Below are positions 9,017-17,805 of a stretch of 64,000 nucleotides of DNA, piece after piece. Numbering within the stretch: the first letter of the stretch is position 1; each line of letters opens with the position of its first letter. Location: NCBI GenBank assembly GCA_020831885.1, contig JAFIFU010000011.1, positions 1 through 64,000 of the forward strand, written 5' to 3'. A program made the position numbers and the translations under genes. A model generated the notes under the pieces. It saw only the letters and a list, made by a program, of their open reading frames with translations, was not told where the DNA came from and ran no database searches. Source of the stretch: Ectothiorhodospiraceae bacterium (GTDB taxonomy: Bacteria > Pseudomonadota > Gammaproteobacteria > Nitrococcales > Aquisalimonadaceae).

Positions 9017-9278
9017 TCGGTCGGCAGCCGCGCGGGAGCGCGGATCACCGACGTCAACCGAGCTCATCGCCGCATTGTCGGAGATCCCTGCTTCGCAGGG
9101 CTTCCGACCTACGAAGCCCGCCCACCCGTAGGTCGGTAGCCGCGCGCAGCGCGGATCACCGACGTCAACCGAGCTCATCGCCGCATTGTCGGAGATCCCT
9201 GCTTCGCAGGGCTTCCGACCTACGAAGCCCGCTCACCCGTAGGTCGGTAGCCGCGCGCAGCGCGGATCACGGACGTCT
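9017..9278 (+). repeat. Tandem array of REP-like elements, 111-bp period
   Basis: Three forward REP-like elements (from about 9017, 9128 and 9239) alternate with two reverse elements carrying a CCTGC/GCAGG stem (about 9078-9112 and 9189-9223). The last two full units are almost identical over 111 bases, including the spacer CCGAGCTCATCGCCGCATTG, showing recent tandem duplication. The first element is more diverged. The array lies between two regulatory genes and has no coding potential of its own. Confidence 0.85.
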
Positions 9279-9326
9279 TCCTTTACAACGGCGTTCGGCG
9301 CCGAAGCTCATTGCCGATCACCCATC

Positions 9327-9342
9327 TGGCACGCTCCCTGCA
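9327..9342 (+). promoter_or_regulatory. Sigma-54 promoter of fleR
   Basis: TGGCACGCTCCCTGCA has the invariant GG (9328-9329) and GC (9340-9341) ten bases apart and a perfect TGGCACG -24 block. Transcription would begin about 50 bases before the fleR start. This fits FleQ activation of fleR, as for fleSR in Pseudomonas. Confidence 0.87.
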
Positions 9343-9405
9343 TCAGCCCTTTCGGAACCCACAGGCTGACCGATTCCCGTCAGCCAGGCTCTGGAGGAAG
9401 GAACG

Positions 9406-10725
9406 GTGTCGGAATCTAGCGTCCTGGTCATTGCGTCCCATGAGGAGCTGCGAAGCCGGCGTTGCCGCCTGCTGCAGGAAGCGGGATACGCGGTCGCGTC
9501 TGCCGGCACGGTGGAGCAAGGCCTGCGGCTGGCGCAGGAGCGCCGTTTTCCAGTGGCCGTGGTCCAGCCGGAGGCCGACGATGCCTGGCGTCGCCTGGTT
9601 CTGCGGCCGGGTGGGCCAAGGGTGGTGCTGACCGTTCCCGGCGGTTCGGTGCGGTTAGCGGTGCAGGCCATACGCGAAGGGGCCGTCGATTTTCTGACGG
9701 ACCGTGACGAAGAACAGTCACTGCTGGCGGCCGTGGAGCGTCAACTGGGCCAGTCCGCCCCCAGCGGTCTGGTGGCCCGGGATCCGGTGACCCGGGAGTT
9801 GATGGAGCTGGCGGTACGGGTGGCGGAGCGCCCCGTGACCGTCATGCTCACCGGGGCGAGCGGTACCGGAAAAGAGGTGTTCGCCCGCTATATCCATGAG
9901 CACTCCCCGCGCCGTCTCGGCCCCTTCGTTGCGGTGAACTGTGCCGCCATTCCGGAGCAGATGCTGGAGGCGGTGTTGTTCGGCTACGAAAAGGGGGCGT
10001 TCACCGGCGCCCACCGCTCCCACGCGGGGAAGTTCGAGCAGGCCGCCGGTGGAACCCTGCTGCTGGACGAGGTTGCCGACATCGACCTGAACCTGCAGGC
10101 CAAGCTGTTGCGGGTGTTGCAGGAGCGGGAAGTGGAGCGGTTGTGCGGTGCCATGCCCATTCCCACCGATGTCCGGGTCATCGCCGCCACCAACCGCGAC
10201 CTGCGGGAGGAAGTGGCCGCCGGCCGTTTCCGTGAGGATCTGTACTACCGGCTGCAGGTGTTCCCCCTGGCGTTGCCGTCCCTCCGGGAGCGTCCGGAGG
10301 ACATCATCCCGCTGGCTGAGGCATTCATCAATCGCCATTGCCAGGATTCCGCGGCGCCCCCGGCGCTGGACGAAGCCGCACGGGAGCGGCTGCTGTGCTA
10401 TCCGTGGCCGGGCAACGCCCGGGAGCTGGAGAACGTGATTCAGCGTGCGCTGGTGTTGTGCCGCGGTGATCTGATCCGGGAAGCGGACCTGCGCTTCGAT
10501 CCGCCCCGGCCGGATGTCGCCGGGCTGGCCCCGGCATCCCTGGATGACCGGCTCAAGGACCGGGAGCAGCGTCTGATTCTTGACACCCTCAACCAGCTCC
10601 AGGGAAGCCGCAAGGCCACCGCCGAGCGTCTGGGCATCAGCGTCCGGACCCTGCGCTACAAGCTGCAGCGCATGCGGGAACAGGGGTTGCGCGTGCCGGA
10701 GCGGATGGGGACCGAATATGCGTGA
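9406..10725 (+). CDS. fleR: Sigma-54-dependent flagellar regulator FleR/FlrC with degenerate receiver
   Basis: This is a 439-residue enhancer-binding protein that by position and architecture is FleR/FlrC, activator of class III hook and basal-body genes. The AAA+ domain (about 125-370) is intact: Walker [15 protein letters not shown] loop, Walker [12 protein letters not shown], and a Fis-type HTH at the end ([19 protein letters not shown]). The N-terminal receiver domain (1-115) is degenerate. The acidic pair is replaced (VLVIASHEE), the acceptor position reads VVQPEADD with no aligned Asp, and the conserved Lys is replaced (DFLTDRD). No fleS lies beside it. GTG start with GGAGGA before it. 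Confidence 0.9.
   Translation: MSESSVLVIASHEELRSRRCRLLQEAGYAVASAGTVEQGLRLAQERRFPVAVVQPEADDAWRRLVLRPGGPRVVLTVPGGSVRLAVQAIREGAVDFLTDRDEEQSLLAAVERQLGQSAPSGLVARDPVTRELMELAVRVAERPVTVMLTGASGTGKEVFARYIHEHSPRRLGPFVAVNCAAIPEQMLEAVLFGYEKGAFTGAHRSHAGKFEQAAGGTLLLDEVADIDLNLQAKLLRVLQEREVERLCGAMPIPTDVRVIAATNRDLREEVAAGRFREDLYYRLQVFPLALPSLRERPEDIIPLAEAFINRHCQDSAAPPALDEAARERLLCYPWPGNARELENVIQRALVLCRGDLIREADLRFDPPRPDVAGLAPASLDDRLKDREQRLILDTLNQLQGSRKATAERLGISVRTLRYKLQRMREQGLRVPERMGTEYA
10707..10722 (+). promoter_or_regulatory. Weak candidate sigma-54 promoter for fliE
   Basis: A GG (10708-10709) and a GC (10720-10721) lie ten bases apart at the 3' end of fleR, about 60 bases before fliE. The flanking bases match the consensus poorly (no TTG before the GC). 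It is listed because fliE operons of polar-flagellated relatives use sigma-54. Confidence 0.3.
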
Positions 10726-10779
10726 GCCCGCCCCTGCGGGATGTGCGGCGGATCACGTCAAGTACTGGAGAGTCTTGTT

Positions 10780-11115
10780 ATGAATGGCATCAACAACATC
10801 AATAACGCCGCTGCGATCCGCATGCTGCAGGAAATGCAGGCCATGGCCGGCGAGGCCCGCAACGCGCCGGTCGCCGGGGCGGACAGCGCCGACGGGGCGA
10901 GCTTCGGCGATACGTTGCGGAACGCGCTGCACACGGTGAACGGCCTGCAGCAGACAGCGGCCGCCCAGGCGGATGCCTTTGCCAGCGGAGAAGATATCCC
11001 GTTGACCGAGGTGATGGTGTCCATGCAGAAATCGCGGGTGGCTTTCGAGGCCACCAAACAGGTGCGGAATCAGCTTGTCGACGCCTACCGCGACATTTTC
11101 AACATGCCGGTGTGA
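10780..11115 (+). CDS. fliE: Flagellar hook-basal body protein FliE
   Basis: This 111-residue FliE is the adaptor between the MS ring and the proximal rod. The C-terminal helix pair is typical: FGDTLRNALHTVNGLQQTA, then IPLTEVMVSMQKSRVAFEAT and VRNQLVDAYRDIFNMPV, ending in the conserved M-P-V. The ATG at 10780 is preferred over an in-frame start at 10741 because family proteins begin close to here and TGGAG lies upstream. It is the first gene of the fliEFGHIJ run. Confidence 0.95.
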   Translation: MNGINNINNAAAIRMLQEMQAMAGEARNAPVAGADSADGASFGDTLRNALHTVNGLQQTAAAQADAFASGEDIPLTEVMVSMQKSRVAFEATKQVRNQLVDAYRDIFNMPV

Positions 11116-11138
11116 TCTGACACAGGAGCGCGCGCAGC

Positions 11139-12845
11139 ATGGCCGAATCACAGACCCTGAGCGCATCCCAGACGGGTTCCCTGTCTGCGGATTCGAACCG
11201 GGACCGCCGCCCCTGGGAGCAACTGCTGTCCGGGAACAACCTGCGGCAGTTTGGCCTGGTGGCCGGGCTGGCGGCAGCACTGGCCATGGGGTTCGGGCTG
11301 TTCTTCTGGGCCCAGACCCCCAACTTCCGGACCGTCTACTCCGGCTTGCCGGAGGAGGAGCGGGCGCGGGTGGTGGAAGCGCTACAGGCGTCGGATATCG
11401 AATACCGCATCGATCGGGACAGTGGTGCCATCCGGGTGCCCGCCAGCCAGGTGCATGAGACCCGGCTCCATCTGGCCGGTCAGGGCCTGCCCCGGGGGCA
11501 GGGGGTGGGCTACGAGCTGCTGCAGCAGGATCAGGGTTTCGGCACCAGCCAGTTCATGGAAAACGCCCGTTTCCAGCGGGCGTTGGAGACGGAGCTGGCC
11601 CGGTCCATCATGAGCCTGGGTGCCGTGGACAGCGCCCGTGTCCACCTGGCGGTGCCGCGGGAGACCGTGTTCATCCGCGAAACCTCCCAGCCCAGTGCCT
11701 CTGTGGTGTTGTCGCTACACGGTGGACGCGTGCTGAACGAACAGCAGGTGGCGGCTATAGTGCACCTGGTTTCCAGCAGTGTCCCCAATCTCCAGGAGGA
11801 CCGGGTCAGTGTGGTGGACCAACGGGGCAACCTGCTGACCCGTGATCCCGCCAGCGATGCCATGGGGTTGTCCGGGCGGCAGTTCGCATACCAGCAGCGG
11901 GTGGAGGATGCCTACGCCCGGCGGATCGAGGAACTGCTCACGCCGATTGTGGGCCCCGGCCGCGTCAAGGCCCAGGTCAGCACCGAGATCGATTTCTCCC
12001 ACCAGGAGCGCACCGAGGAACTGTTCGACCCGGATTCCACCGTGGTGCGCAGTGAGCAGACACTGGAGGAACGCCGGGAGCAGAATGCCCAGGCCATGGG
12101 CGTACCCGGTGCACTGACCAATCAGCCCCCGGGGGAAGGCGTTATCGGCGAGGACGGCGAGCTGCTGGATGAGGACGGACTTCCGCCGGTGACCGTCACC
12201 AACTCCGCCACGCGGAATTTCGAGGTGGGCAAGACCGTGCGCCACATCCGCGAAGCCCAGGGGGGAATCCGACGCCTCACCGTGGCCGTGGTGGTGGATC
12301 AGCCACAGGTGGCGGGTGAGGACGGGCAGATGGTGCATCAGCCGTTGCCGCAGGACGAGTTGGACCGTTTGACCGGGCTGGTACAGGACGCCGTAGGCTT
12401 CAATGCGGGGCGGGGTGATAATGTCAGCGTCATCAGCGCCGCGTTCCGCGGCGTGGGCGAGGAGGAGCCGCTGCCGGAGGATCCCTTCTGGCAGCAGCCG
12501 GTGGTGGCCGAGCTGGGCCGCTGGCTTATCGCCGGCCTGTTGGGGCTGGCCCTGATCCTGATGGTGATCCGGCCCCTGGTAAAGGCCCTGATCGCGGGCT
12601 CGGTGGGCCGTGATAACCGAGTGGATACCCGCGATCCGGCATTGGAGAACCAGGGGGCCGGGGAAGAACCCCGGCGGCTGGCTGACCAGGGGGGTGGGCC
12701 AGCCAGAATCGGGCAGTACGGGCCGGGGACCGCCACGGCCCAGGAGCATCAGGACCGGGTAGACGTGGCCCGGGATCTCGTGGAGCAGGAGCCGGCCCTG
12801 GCGGCCAATCTGATCAAGAGCTGGTTGAACGAGAATGAACGATAA
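11139..12845 (+). CDS. fliF: Flagellar MS-ring protein FliF
   Basis: This is a 568-residue FliF, the inner-membrane ring that nucleates the basal body. Two membrane segments flank the periplasmic ring domains: about residues 45-62 (LVAGLAAALAMGFGLFFWA) and about 462-482 (WLIAGLLGLALILMVIRPLV). The YscJ-like domain includes GYELLQQDQGFGTSQFMENA and LARSIMSLGAVDSARVHLAV. The cytoplasmic C-terminal tail, which binds FliG, ends with AANLIKSWLNENER. The last 11 bases overlap fliG, so the two partners are translationally coupled. Confidence 0.97.
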   Translation: MAESQTLSASQTGSLSADSNRDRRPWEQLLSGNNLRQFGLVAGLAAALAMGFGLFFWAQTPNFRTVYSGLPEEERARVVEALQASDIEYRIDRDSGAIRVPASQVHETRLHLAGQGLPRGQGVGYELLQQDQGFGTSQFMENARFQRALETELARSIMSLGAVDSARVHLAVPRETVFIRETSQPSASVVLSLHGGRVLNEQQVAAIVHLVSSSVPNLQEDRVSVVDQRGNLLTRDPASDAMGLSGRQFAYQQRVEDAYARRIEELLTPIVGPGRVKAQVSTEIDFSHQERTEELFDPDSTVVRSEQTLEERREQNAQAMGVPGALTNQPPGEGVIGEDGELLDEDGLPPVTVTNSATRNFEVGKTVRHIREAQGGIRRLTVAVVVDQPQVAGEDGQMVHQPLPQDELDRLTGLVQDAVGFNAGRGDNVSVISAAFRGVGEEEPLPEDPFWQQPVVAELGRWLIAGLLGLALILMVIRPLVKALIAGSVGRDNRVDTRDPALENQGAGEEPRRLADQGGGPARIGQYGPGTATAQEHQDRVDVARDLVEQEPALAANLIKSWLNENER

Positions 12846-13842
12846 CGAAGCCCGACTCAGCGGCGCCGAGCGTGCGGCAGTGCTGCTCATGAGCCTCGGC
12901 GAGGATTCCGCCGCGGCGGTGATGAAGCATCTGGGGCCGAAGGAGGTTCAGCTCCTGGGCCAGGCCATGACCTCGGTGCAGAACGTCACCAAGGAAAAGG
13001 TGAACCTGGTCATGGACGAATTCGTGGGCACCGTCACGCAGCAGACATCGCTGGGCATCGGCAATACCGAGTACATCCGAACCGTTCTGGTCAAGGCACT
13101 GGGTGAGGACAAGGCCGGAAGCATCATCGATCGCATCCTGATGGGAGGCAACAGCCGCGGTCTGGAGCAGCTCAAGTGGCTGGACGGAAAGACGGTGGCG
13201 GAGATGATGCGCCTGGAGCATCCCCAGATCATCGCCATCGTGCTCTCCTACCTGGACGCGGATCATGCTGCCGAGGTGCTGGTGGAGATCCCCGAGCGCA
13301 TGCGGCATGACGTGCTCATGCGGGTGGCCACCCTGGAAGGTATACAACCGGCGGCCCTCAAGGAACTGGATGAGATCATGGAGCGCCAGTTCTCGGGCAA
13401 GCAGCGGATCAAGTCCTCCAGTATCGGCGGCCCCCAGGCGGCGGCCAACATCCTCAATCTCCTGGACAGCGGCGTGGAAGCGCCGTTGATGGAACACATC
13501 TCGGAAACGGATGCCGAGCTGGCCGAACGGATCCAGGAGCTGATGTTCACCTTCCCGGATCTCATCACGGTGGACGACCGGGGTATCCAGGCCCTGCTGC
13601 GGGAGATCAGCAGCGACCTCCTGGTGCTGGCGCTGAAGGGCGCGGATGACGAGCTGAAGAACAAGTTTCTCAATAATCTCTCCCGCCGGGCGGCGGAGAT
13701 GCTCCAGGAGGATCTGGAGGCCCGTGGGCCGGTGCGCCTCAGCGAAGTGGAACAGGCGCAGAAGGAGATTCTTGCCGTGGCCAAGCGCATGGCCGACGAC
13801 GGCCAGATCGCCCTGGGCGGGGGCAGCGACGAATTCATCTAG
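12835..13842 (+). CDS. fliG: Flagellar motor switch protein FliG
   Basis: This 335-residue FliG is the switch-complex protein that contacts FliF and the stator MotA. The N-terminal helix (LSGAERAAVLLMSLGEDSAA), the middle EHPQIIAIVLSYLDADHAAE motif and the C-terminal torque helix with charged residues (LALKGADDELKNKFLNNLSR) are all present. The length is standard. The start lies within fliF. It pairs functionally with fliM (18321) and fliN (19328) and with motA (41295) further along the window. Confidence 0.98.
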   Translation: MNDNEARLSGAERAAVLLMSLGEDSAAAVMKHLGPKEVQLLGQAMTSVQNVTKEKVNLVMDEFVGTVTQQTSLGIGNTEYIRTVLVKALGEDKAGSIIDRILMGGNSRGLEQLKWLDGKTVAEMMRLEHPQIIAIVLSYLDADHAAEVLVEIPERMRHDVLMRVATLEGIQPAALKELDEIMERQFSGKQRIKSSSIGGPQAAANILNLLDSGVEAPLMEHISETDAELAERIQELMFTFPDLITVDDRGIQALLREISSDLLVLALKGADDELKNKFLNNLSRRAAEMLQEDLEARGPVRLSEVEQAQKEILAVAKRMADDGQIALGGGSDEFI

Positions 13843-13859
13843 CGGTGGACGGGCAGCCG

Positions 13860-14591
13860 ATGGCCACGACACGTGTAATTTCCGATGAGGAGGCCCGGTC
13901 CGCGCGGGTCAGTCGCTGGGAACTGCCGGAGGTCCGGCAGCGGGCCGGCGACCGCTCCCGGGGAACGGGCCGGGAAGCAGGTGGCGGGGTGGACATCCAG
14001 CGGCTGCCCACGGCAGAGGAGATGGAAGCCATCCGCCAGGCGGCCCGGGATGAGGGCTACGCCGAGGGCCGCCAGGAGGGGTATGCCCAAGGGCTGAAGC
14101 AGGGCGAGGCCGAAGGCCGGGACCGGTGGGAGCGGCAGTCGCAGATGCTGGCTGGTCAACTGGAATCCCTGCGCCACATGCTGGACGCACTGGCCACCCC
14201 AATGGCGCTGGTGGACGAAGCCGTGGAAGGGGAATTGACCCGGCTGGCGCTGGCGGTGGCCCGGCAGGTGGTCCATCGGGAACTGCAGACGCAGCCCGGC
14301 GAGGTGATGGCGGTGATCCGCGAGGCCGTGGCCTTGTTGCCCATGTCCGCCCGCCAGGTGCGGGTTCACGTCAATCCCGAGGATTACCGCTTCCTGTCGG
14401 AACGTTTCGGCGATGCGGACCACGGCGCCTGGGAGCTGGTGGAGGACGCCGCGGTCCAGCGTGGCGGTTGCGATGTCCGGAGTGAGAGTTCCCGCGTGGA
14501 CGCCACGCTGGACCGTAGGCTCAACCAGCTCGCCAGCCAACTGCTGGGCGGTATCCGCGATGACGATGACGTCCGGGAGACACCGCGGTGA
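13860..14591 (+). CDS. fliH: Flagellar assembly protein FliH
   Basis: This 243-residue FliH is the negative regulator and peripheral stalk of the export ATPase FliI. The family hallmark of repeated small residues is clear: [20 protein letters not shown], with G-x3-G spacing, followed by a long coiled coil. The C-terminal domain ([10 protein letters not shown], then [13 protein letters not shown]) resembles the V-ATPase E subunit. The ATG at 13860 is chosen over an in-frame GTG at 13845. The last four bases overlap the GTG of fliI, so its binding partner is made in step. Confidence 0.93.
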   Translation: MATTRVISDEEARSARVSRWELPEVRQRAGDRSRGTGREAGGGVDIQRLPTAEEMEAIRQAARDEGYAEGRQEGYAQGLKQGEAEGRDRWERQSQMLAGQLESLRHMLDALATPMALVDEAVEGELTRLALAVARQVVHRELQTQPGEVMAVIREAVALLPMSARQVRVHVNPEDYRFLSERFGDADHGAWELVEDAAVQRGGCDVRSESSRVDATLDRRLNQLASQLLGGIRDDDDVRETPR

Positions 14592-15931
14592 ATGATCTTT
14601 CGGAGCGCAGGGACAAGCTGATCCAGGGGCTTCGGCGCCGGGAGCATGGCCTGAAGCCACCGCGGCTGGTGGCCACCGGCAGACTCCGCCGGATGGTGGG
14701 TTTGACCCTGGAGGCTGAAGGCTGCCAGGCACCGGTCGGGGCCCGGTGCACGATCAGCGTGCCCGACGCCACCGCGGTGGAGGCCGAGGTGGTGGGGTTT
14801 GCCGGGGACAGTCTGTACCTGATGCCCACCGGGGATCTGCATGGGATCACGCCGGATGCGGTGGTGACGCCGCACGAGGGTGTGTACGAAGCCCGGGTTG
14901 GCGACGGGCTTCTGGGCCGGATTCTGGATGGGGCGGGTGACCCCCTGGACGGCCGGGGGCCGTTGCAGGCGGAACAGCGGATGCCCTTGCTGGGTCAGGC
15001 GGTCAACCCCCTGGCCCGGGCACCGATACGGGCACCGCTGGATGTGGGCGTGCGGGCCATCAACGCGTTGCTGACGGTGGGGCGAGGTCAGCGTATGGGG
15101 CTGTTCGCCGGCAGCGGCGTGGGCAAGAGCGTGCTGCTGGGCATGATGACCCGCTACACCGATGCCGATGTGGTGGTGGTGGGGCTGATCGGGGAACGGG
15201 GCCGTGAGGTCAAGGAATTCATCGACGACATTCTCGGCCCCGAGGGGCTGAAGCGGGCGGTGGTGGTGGCGGCGCCGGCCGATGCCTCCCCCGTGATGCG
15301 TTTGCATGGCGCCATGCAGGCCACGGCCATTGCCGAGTATTTCCGCGACCAGGGCCATCAGGTGCTGCTGCTGATGGATTCCCTCACCCGGTTCGCCCAG
15401 GCGCAGCGGGAGATCGGTCTGTCCATCGGCGAACCGCCCACCACCAAAGGTTATCCCCCCTCCGTATTCGCCAAGCTGCCCCGGCTGGTGGAGCGCGCGG
15501 GCAACGGCGTGGAGGGCGGCGGCTCCATTACGGCCTTCTACACCGTGCTGGTGGAGGGCGATGACCAGACCGAGCCGATCGCCGACGCCGCCCGCGCGAT
15601 TCTTGACGGTCACGTGGTGCTGACGCGGCAGCTGGCCGACGCCGGGCATTACCCGGCCATCGATATCGAGCAGTCCGTAAGCCGTGCCATGATCAATATC
15701 ACCGATGAGGCGCAGCGGGCACTGGCCCAGCGCTTCAAACAGCTTTACGGTATTTACGAGCAGAATCGGGACCTGATCAGCGTCGGCGCCTACCAGCGGG
15801 GCAGTGACCCACGGGTGGATGAAGCGATGGAATACCGGGACCGGCTGAATCACTTCCTGCGTCAGGATCTGCATCAATCCGAGACGCTGGGTGATAGCAT
15901 TGCGGAACTGAAGGCCTTGTTCGAACAATGA
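14588..15931 (+). CDS. fliI: Flagellum-specific export ATPase FliI
   Basis: This is a 447-residue FliI, an F1-beta-like hexameric ATPase that unfolds and delivers export substrates. Walker A is [11 protein letters not shown], and the Walker B region is [18 protein letters not shown], followed by the family motif [20 protein letters not shown]. The N-terminal beta-barrel contains [15 protein letters not shown]. The GTG start overlaps the fliH stop. Length and motifs are complete. Confidence 0.98.
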   Translation: MNDLSERRDKLIQGLRRREHGLKPPRLVATGRLRRMVGLTLEAEGCQAPVGARCTISVPDATAVEAEVVGFAGDSLYLMPTGDLHGITPDAVVTPHEGVYEARVGDGLLGRILDGAGDPLDGRGPLQAEQRMPLLGQAVNPLARAPIRAPLDVGVRAINALLTVGRGQRMGLFAGSGVGKSVLLGMMTRYTDADVVVVGLIGERGREVKEFIDDILGPEGLKRAVVVAAPADASPVMRLHGAMQATAIAEYFRDQGHQVLLLMDSLTRFAQAQREIGLSIGEPPTTKGYPPSVFAKLPRLVERAGNGVEGGGSITAFYTVLVEGDDQTEPIADAARAILDGHVVLTRQLADAGHYPAIDIEQSVSRAMINITDEAQRALAQRFKQLYGIYEQNRDLISVGAYQRGSDPRVDEAMEYRDRLNHFLRQDLHQSETLGDSIAELKALFEQ

Positions 15932-16058
15932 CATGGGGATGCGACCGGGGCCGGGGATCCGTGCCCCGGTCCCGGTTGCGGGGTCGGAAACCGTGCAACG
16001 CCAGGGTTTCCGGCATCAGACAGATCTGAATGAAAACAAATGCGAGGAGGCGCAGGCC

Positions 16059-16502
16059 GTGACACGACGCAAGCGCATGGAAACCGTCAAGGGCGTCATG
16101 GACGACAAGGCGGAGCAGGCGGCGCGTGACATGGCCCGGGTCCGGCAGCAGCATGATGCGGAGGCGGAACGGCTGCAGCAATTGCAGGTCTTCCGCGATG
16201 AGTACCGCCGTCAGTTCTTCGGTGGCGCAGGGGCCAGCATCAGCGCCTTCCGTCTGCGGGATTTCAACGCGTTCATCGCGCGGCTTGACGAGGCCATCGG
16301 CCAGCAACAGCGGTTGTTGCAAAGGCTGGAACAGCAACTGGCCAACTCCCGTACCCGCTGGCGACAGGAGCAGACGCGGGCCGATGCCATGGACAAGGTG
16401 GTGGATGGCTACCGCGCGGCGGAACGCCGGCAGGCTGACCGGGCCGAGCAGAGGCAGCAGGACGAACTGAGCAACCGCCGGTACTTCACTCTTCCCAGGT
16501 AA
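16059..16502 (+). CDS. fliJ: Flagellar export protein FliJ
   Basis: This 147-residue coiled-coil protein is FliJ, the central stalk of the FliI ring and escort of chaperones. It is almost wholly helical with heptads rich in Glu, Gln and Arg. The central QVFRDEYRRQF and the following short loop (GGAGASISAFRLRDFNAFI) are typical. The GTG at 16059 is chosen because GAGGAGG lies eight bases upstream and the length then equals that of enterobacterial FliJ. The frame is open back to 15933, but the extra residues have no family similarity. About 127 bases separate it from fliI. Confidence 0.88.
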   Translation: MTRRKRMETVKGVMDDKAEQAARDMARVRQQHDAEAERLQQLQVFRDEYRRQFFGGAGASISAFRLRDFNAFIARLDEAIGQQQRLLQRLEQQLANSRTRWRQEQTRADAMDKVVDGYRAAERRQADRAEQRQQDELSNRRYFTLPR

Positions 16503-16606
16503 GATTCCCGGTTCTGTTGGGCGTGCCACGCGTGCGCGGTGGAACCCTGCCGGTGGATACGGGCGGATTGTGTACAGTTCGGGGCAGTACGGGGAGAGCG
16601 GTATGT

Positions 16607-16622
16607 TGGCCCGGCATTTGCT
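16607..16622 (+). promoter_or_regulatory. Sigma-54 promoter of fliK
   Basis: TGGCCCGGCATTTGCT has GG (16608-16609) and GC (16620-16621) exactly ten bases apart and the full TTGCT -12 block. Transcription would start about 30 bases before fliK. It divides the fliE-J run from the fliK-onward run. Confidence 0.87.
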
Positions 16623-16662
16623 TGATATCCGTTGAAGCGGGTTTGATGACGAGGACAATCCC

Positions 16663-17643
16663 ATGCAGGGTCTGAACGTGCTGCAGTCGCTGTTGGGCGG
16701 CGCCCTGGACGGCAGGCTGGACGCCAAGGCTTTGAAAAACCCAGAGAATCAGGCATTTCTGGAAGCCTTGCTGGAGTCGGACGTGCTCCGCGCCACCGAC
16801 CTCAGTCTGGAGGACCTCCAGGCCTGGCTGCTGGATGGCGGGGGCAATGCCTTGCCGCAGTCGGTTGCCGATTTGCCGCTTCCGGTCATGGAGCCGGATG
16901 CGGATCCCGCCGGTGATGGGGGCTTCGAGCTTGCGGCGCTCATGGAGGCGGGGGACCGCATGCACGGCGCCGCCGTGGGCTTGCTGGCGGAGGACGGCGC
17001 CGACAGGCTGCCCGAGCAGAGCAGGCAACTGGCGGCGCGCCTGGCCCTGCTGGAGCAGGTGCAACTGCGCCAGCAGCTTCAGGGCGGCGGGCGTTCAGTG
17101 GAGCAACAGGATGCGGCGGTGCAGCCGCAGCGGCTGGACACCACCGGGCTCACCGGTCTGCAATCGTATGCCCAGACGGCCGAGATGCTGGAGACCCCGG
17201 GGCGGCCGGGCCTGCCTTCCTATACCGTACACACCGCCATGGACAAGCCGGGTTGGGGGCAGGCGGTGGGCGAACGGGTCATGGTCATGGCCCGGCAGGG
17301 CGTGCAGCAGGCCAGAATCCAGCTTAATCCCCGGGAGTTGGGGCCGCTGGAAGTGAATATCTCGGTGCGTGAGGACAAGACTGCGATCACCTTCACCGCC
17401 CAGCATGCCGTGACCCGGGAAGCGCTGGAGTCGGAGTTGCCCAGGCTGCGCCAGTTGCTGCAGGACAACGGCCACCAGGATGTGGATGTGGATGTCTCCC
17501 GGGATCAGCACCAGGCAGCCGACGGCCGTGATGGCGGGAGCGGCGGCGATGGCTGGGGTGGTGGGAGCGACGACGAGCCGGAAACGCCGGTCGCCGATGA
17601 GCGGATCATGGAGCCGAGGGGGTTGGTGGATCATTATGCGTGA
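16663..17643 (+). CDS. fliK: Flagellar hook-length control protein FliK
   Basis: This 326-residue FliK is the secreted ruler that stops hook growth and switches FlhB to filament export. The C-terminal Flg_hook domain is clear: ERVMVMARQGVQQARIQLNP, then RELGPLEVNISVREDKTAIT and HAVTREALESELPRLRQLL. The N-terminal two thirds are variable, as expected for the ruler portion, and shorter than in many relatives. It has its own sigma-54 promoter. A second FliK-like gene lies on the - strand at 36676-37848. Confidence 0.93.
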   Translation: MQGLNVLQSLLGGALDGRLDAKALKNPENQAFLEALLESDVLRATDLSLEDLQAWLLDGGGNALPQSVADLPLPVMEPDADPAGDGGFELAALMEAGDRMHGAAVGLLAEDGADRLPEQSRQLAARLALLEQVQLRQQLQGGGRSVEQQDAAVQPQRLDTTGLTGLQSYAQTAEMLETPGRPGLPSYTVHTAMDKPGWGQAVGERVMVMARQGVQQARIQLNPRELGPLEVNISVREDKTAITFTAQHAVTREALESELPRLRQLLQDNGHQDVDVDVSRDQHQAADGRDGGSGGDGWGGGSDDEPETPVADERIMEPRGLVDHYA

Positions 17644-17738
17644 TTCGGTCAGGGGGCGTGCCGATGGCAGGCCCGCCGTGATTGGTGTGACCCATGCCTG
17701 AGATCCATGCCTGCCCGCCGGTATAAAATGGCGCCGTA

Positions 17739-17785
17739 CTGACCTTTCAGGAGGTGGAGCCTGGCTTGATCTCCTGAAAAGTCAG
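17739..17785 (+). promoter_or_regulatory. Large inverted repeat in the fliL leader
   Basis: CTGACCTTTCAGGAG (17739-17753) pairs with CTCCTGAAAAGTCAG (17771-17785), a 15-bp stem with one mismatch and a 17-base loop, ending 20 bases before the fliL ATG. The left arm contains AGGAGG, an apparently orphan ribosome-binding sequence, and the right arm is its complement. There is no T tract, so a plain terminator is unlikely. A translational control or processing structure is possible. Confidence 0.55.
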
Positions 17786-17805
17786 TAACCACGACGACGG
17801 ACACC

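Larger units (their letters stand above)
8980..9405. other. fleQ-fleR gap: REP tandem array in place of fleS
   Basis: In Pseudomonas and Vibrio the sensor kinase gene fleS/flrB lies between fleQ and fleR. Here the 426 bases hold only a tandem REP array (9017-9278), a sigma-54 promoter (9327-9342) and the fleR leader. No histidine-kinase fragment was recognised in any frame of this gap. Confidence 0.75.

Noticed and set aside
15933-16058. N-terminal extension of fliJ
   Set aside because: Open frame but no family similarity; GAGGAGG and GTG at 16059 give the standard FliJ length.
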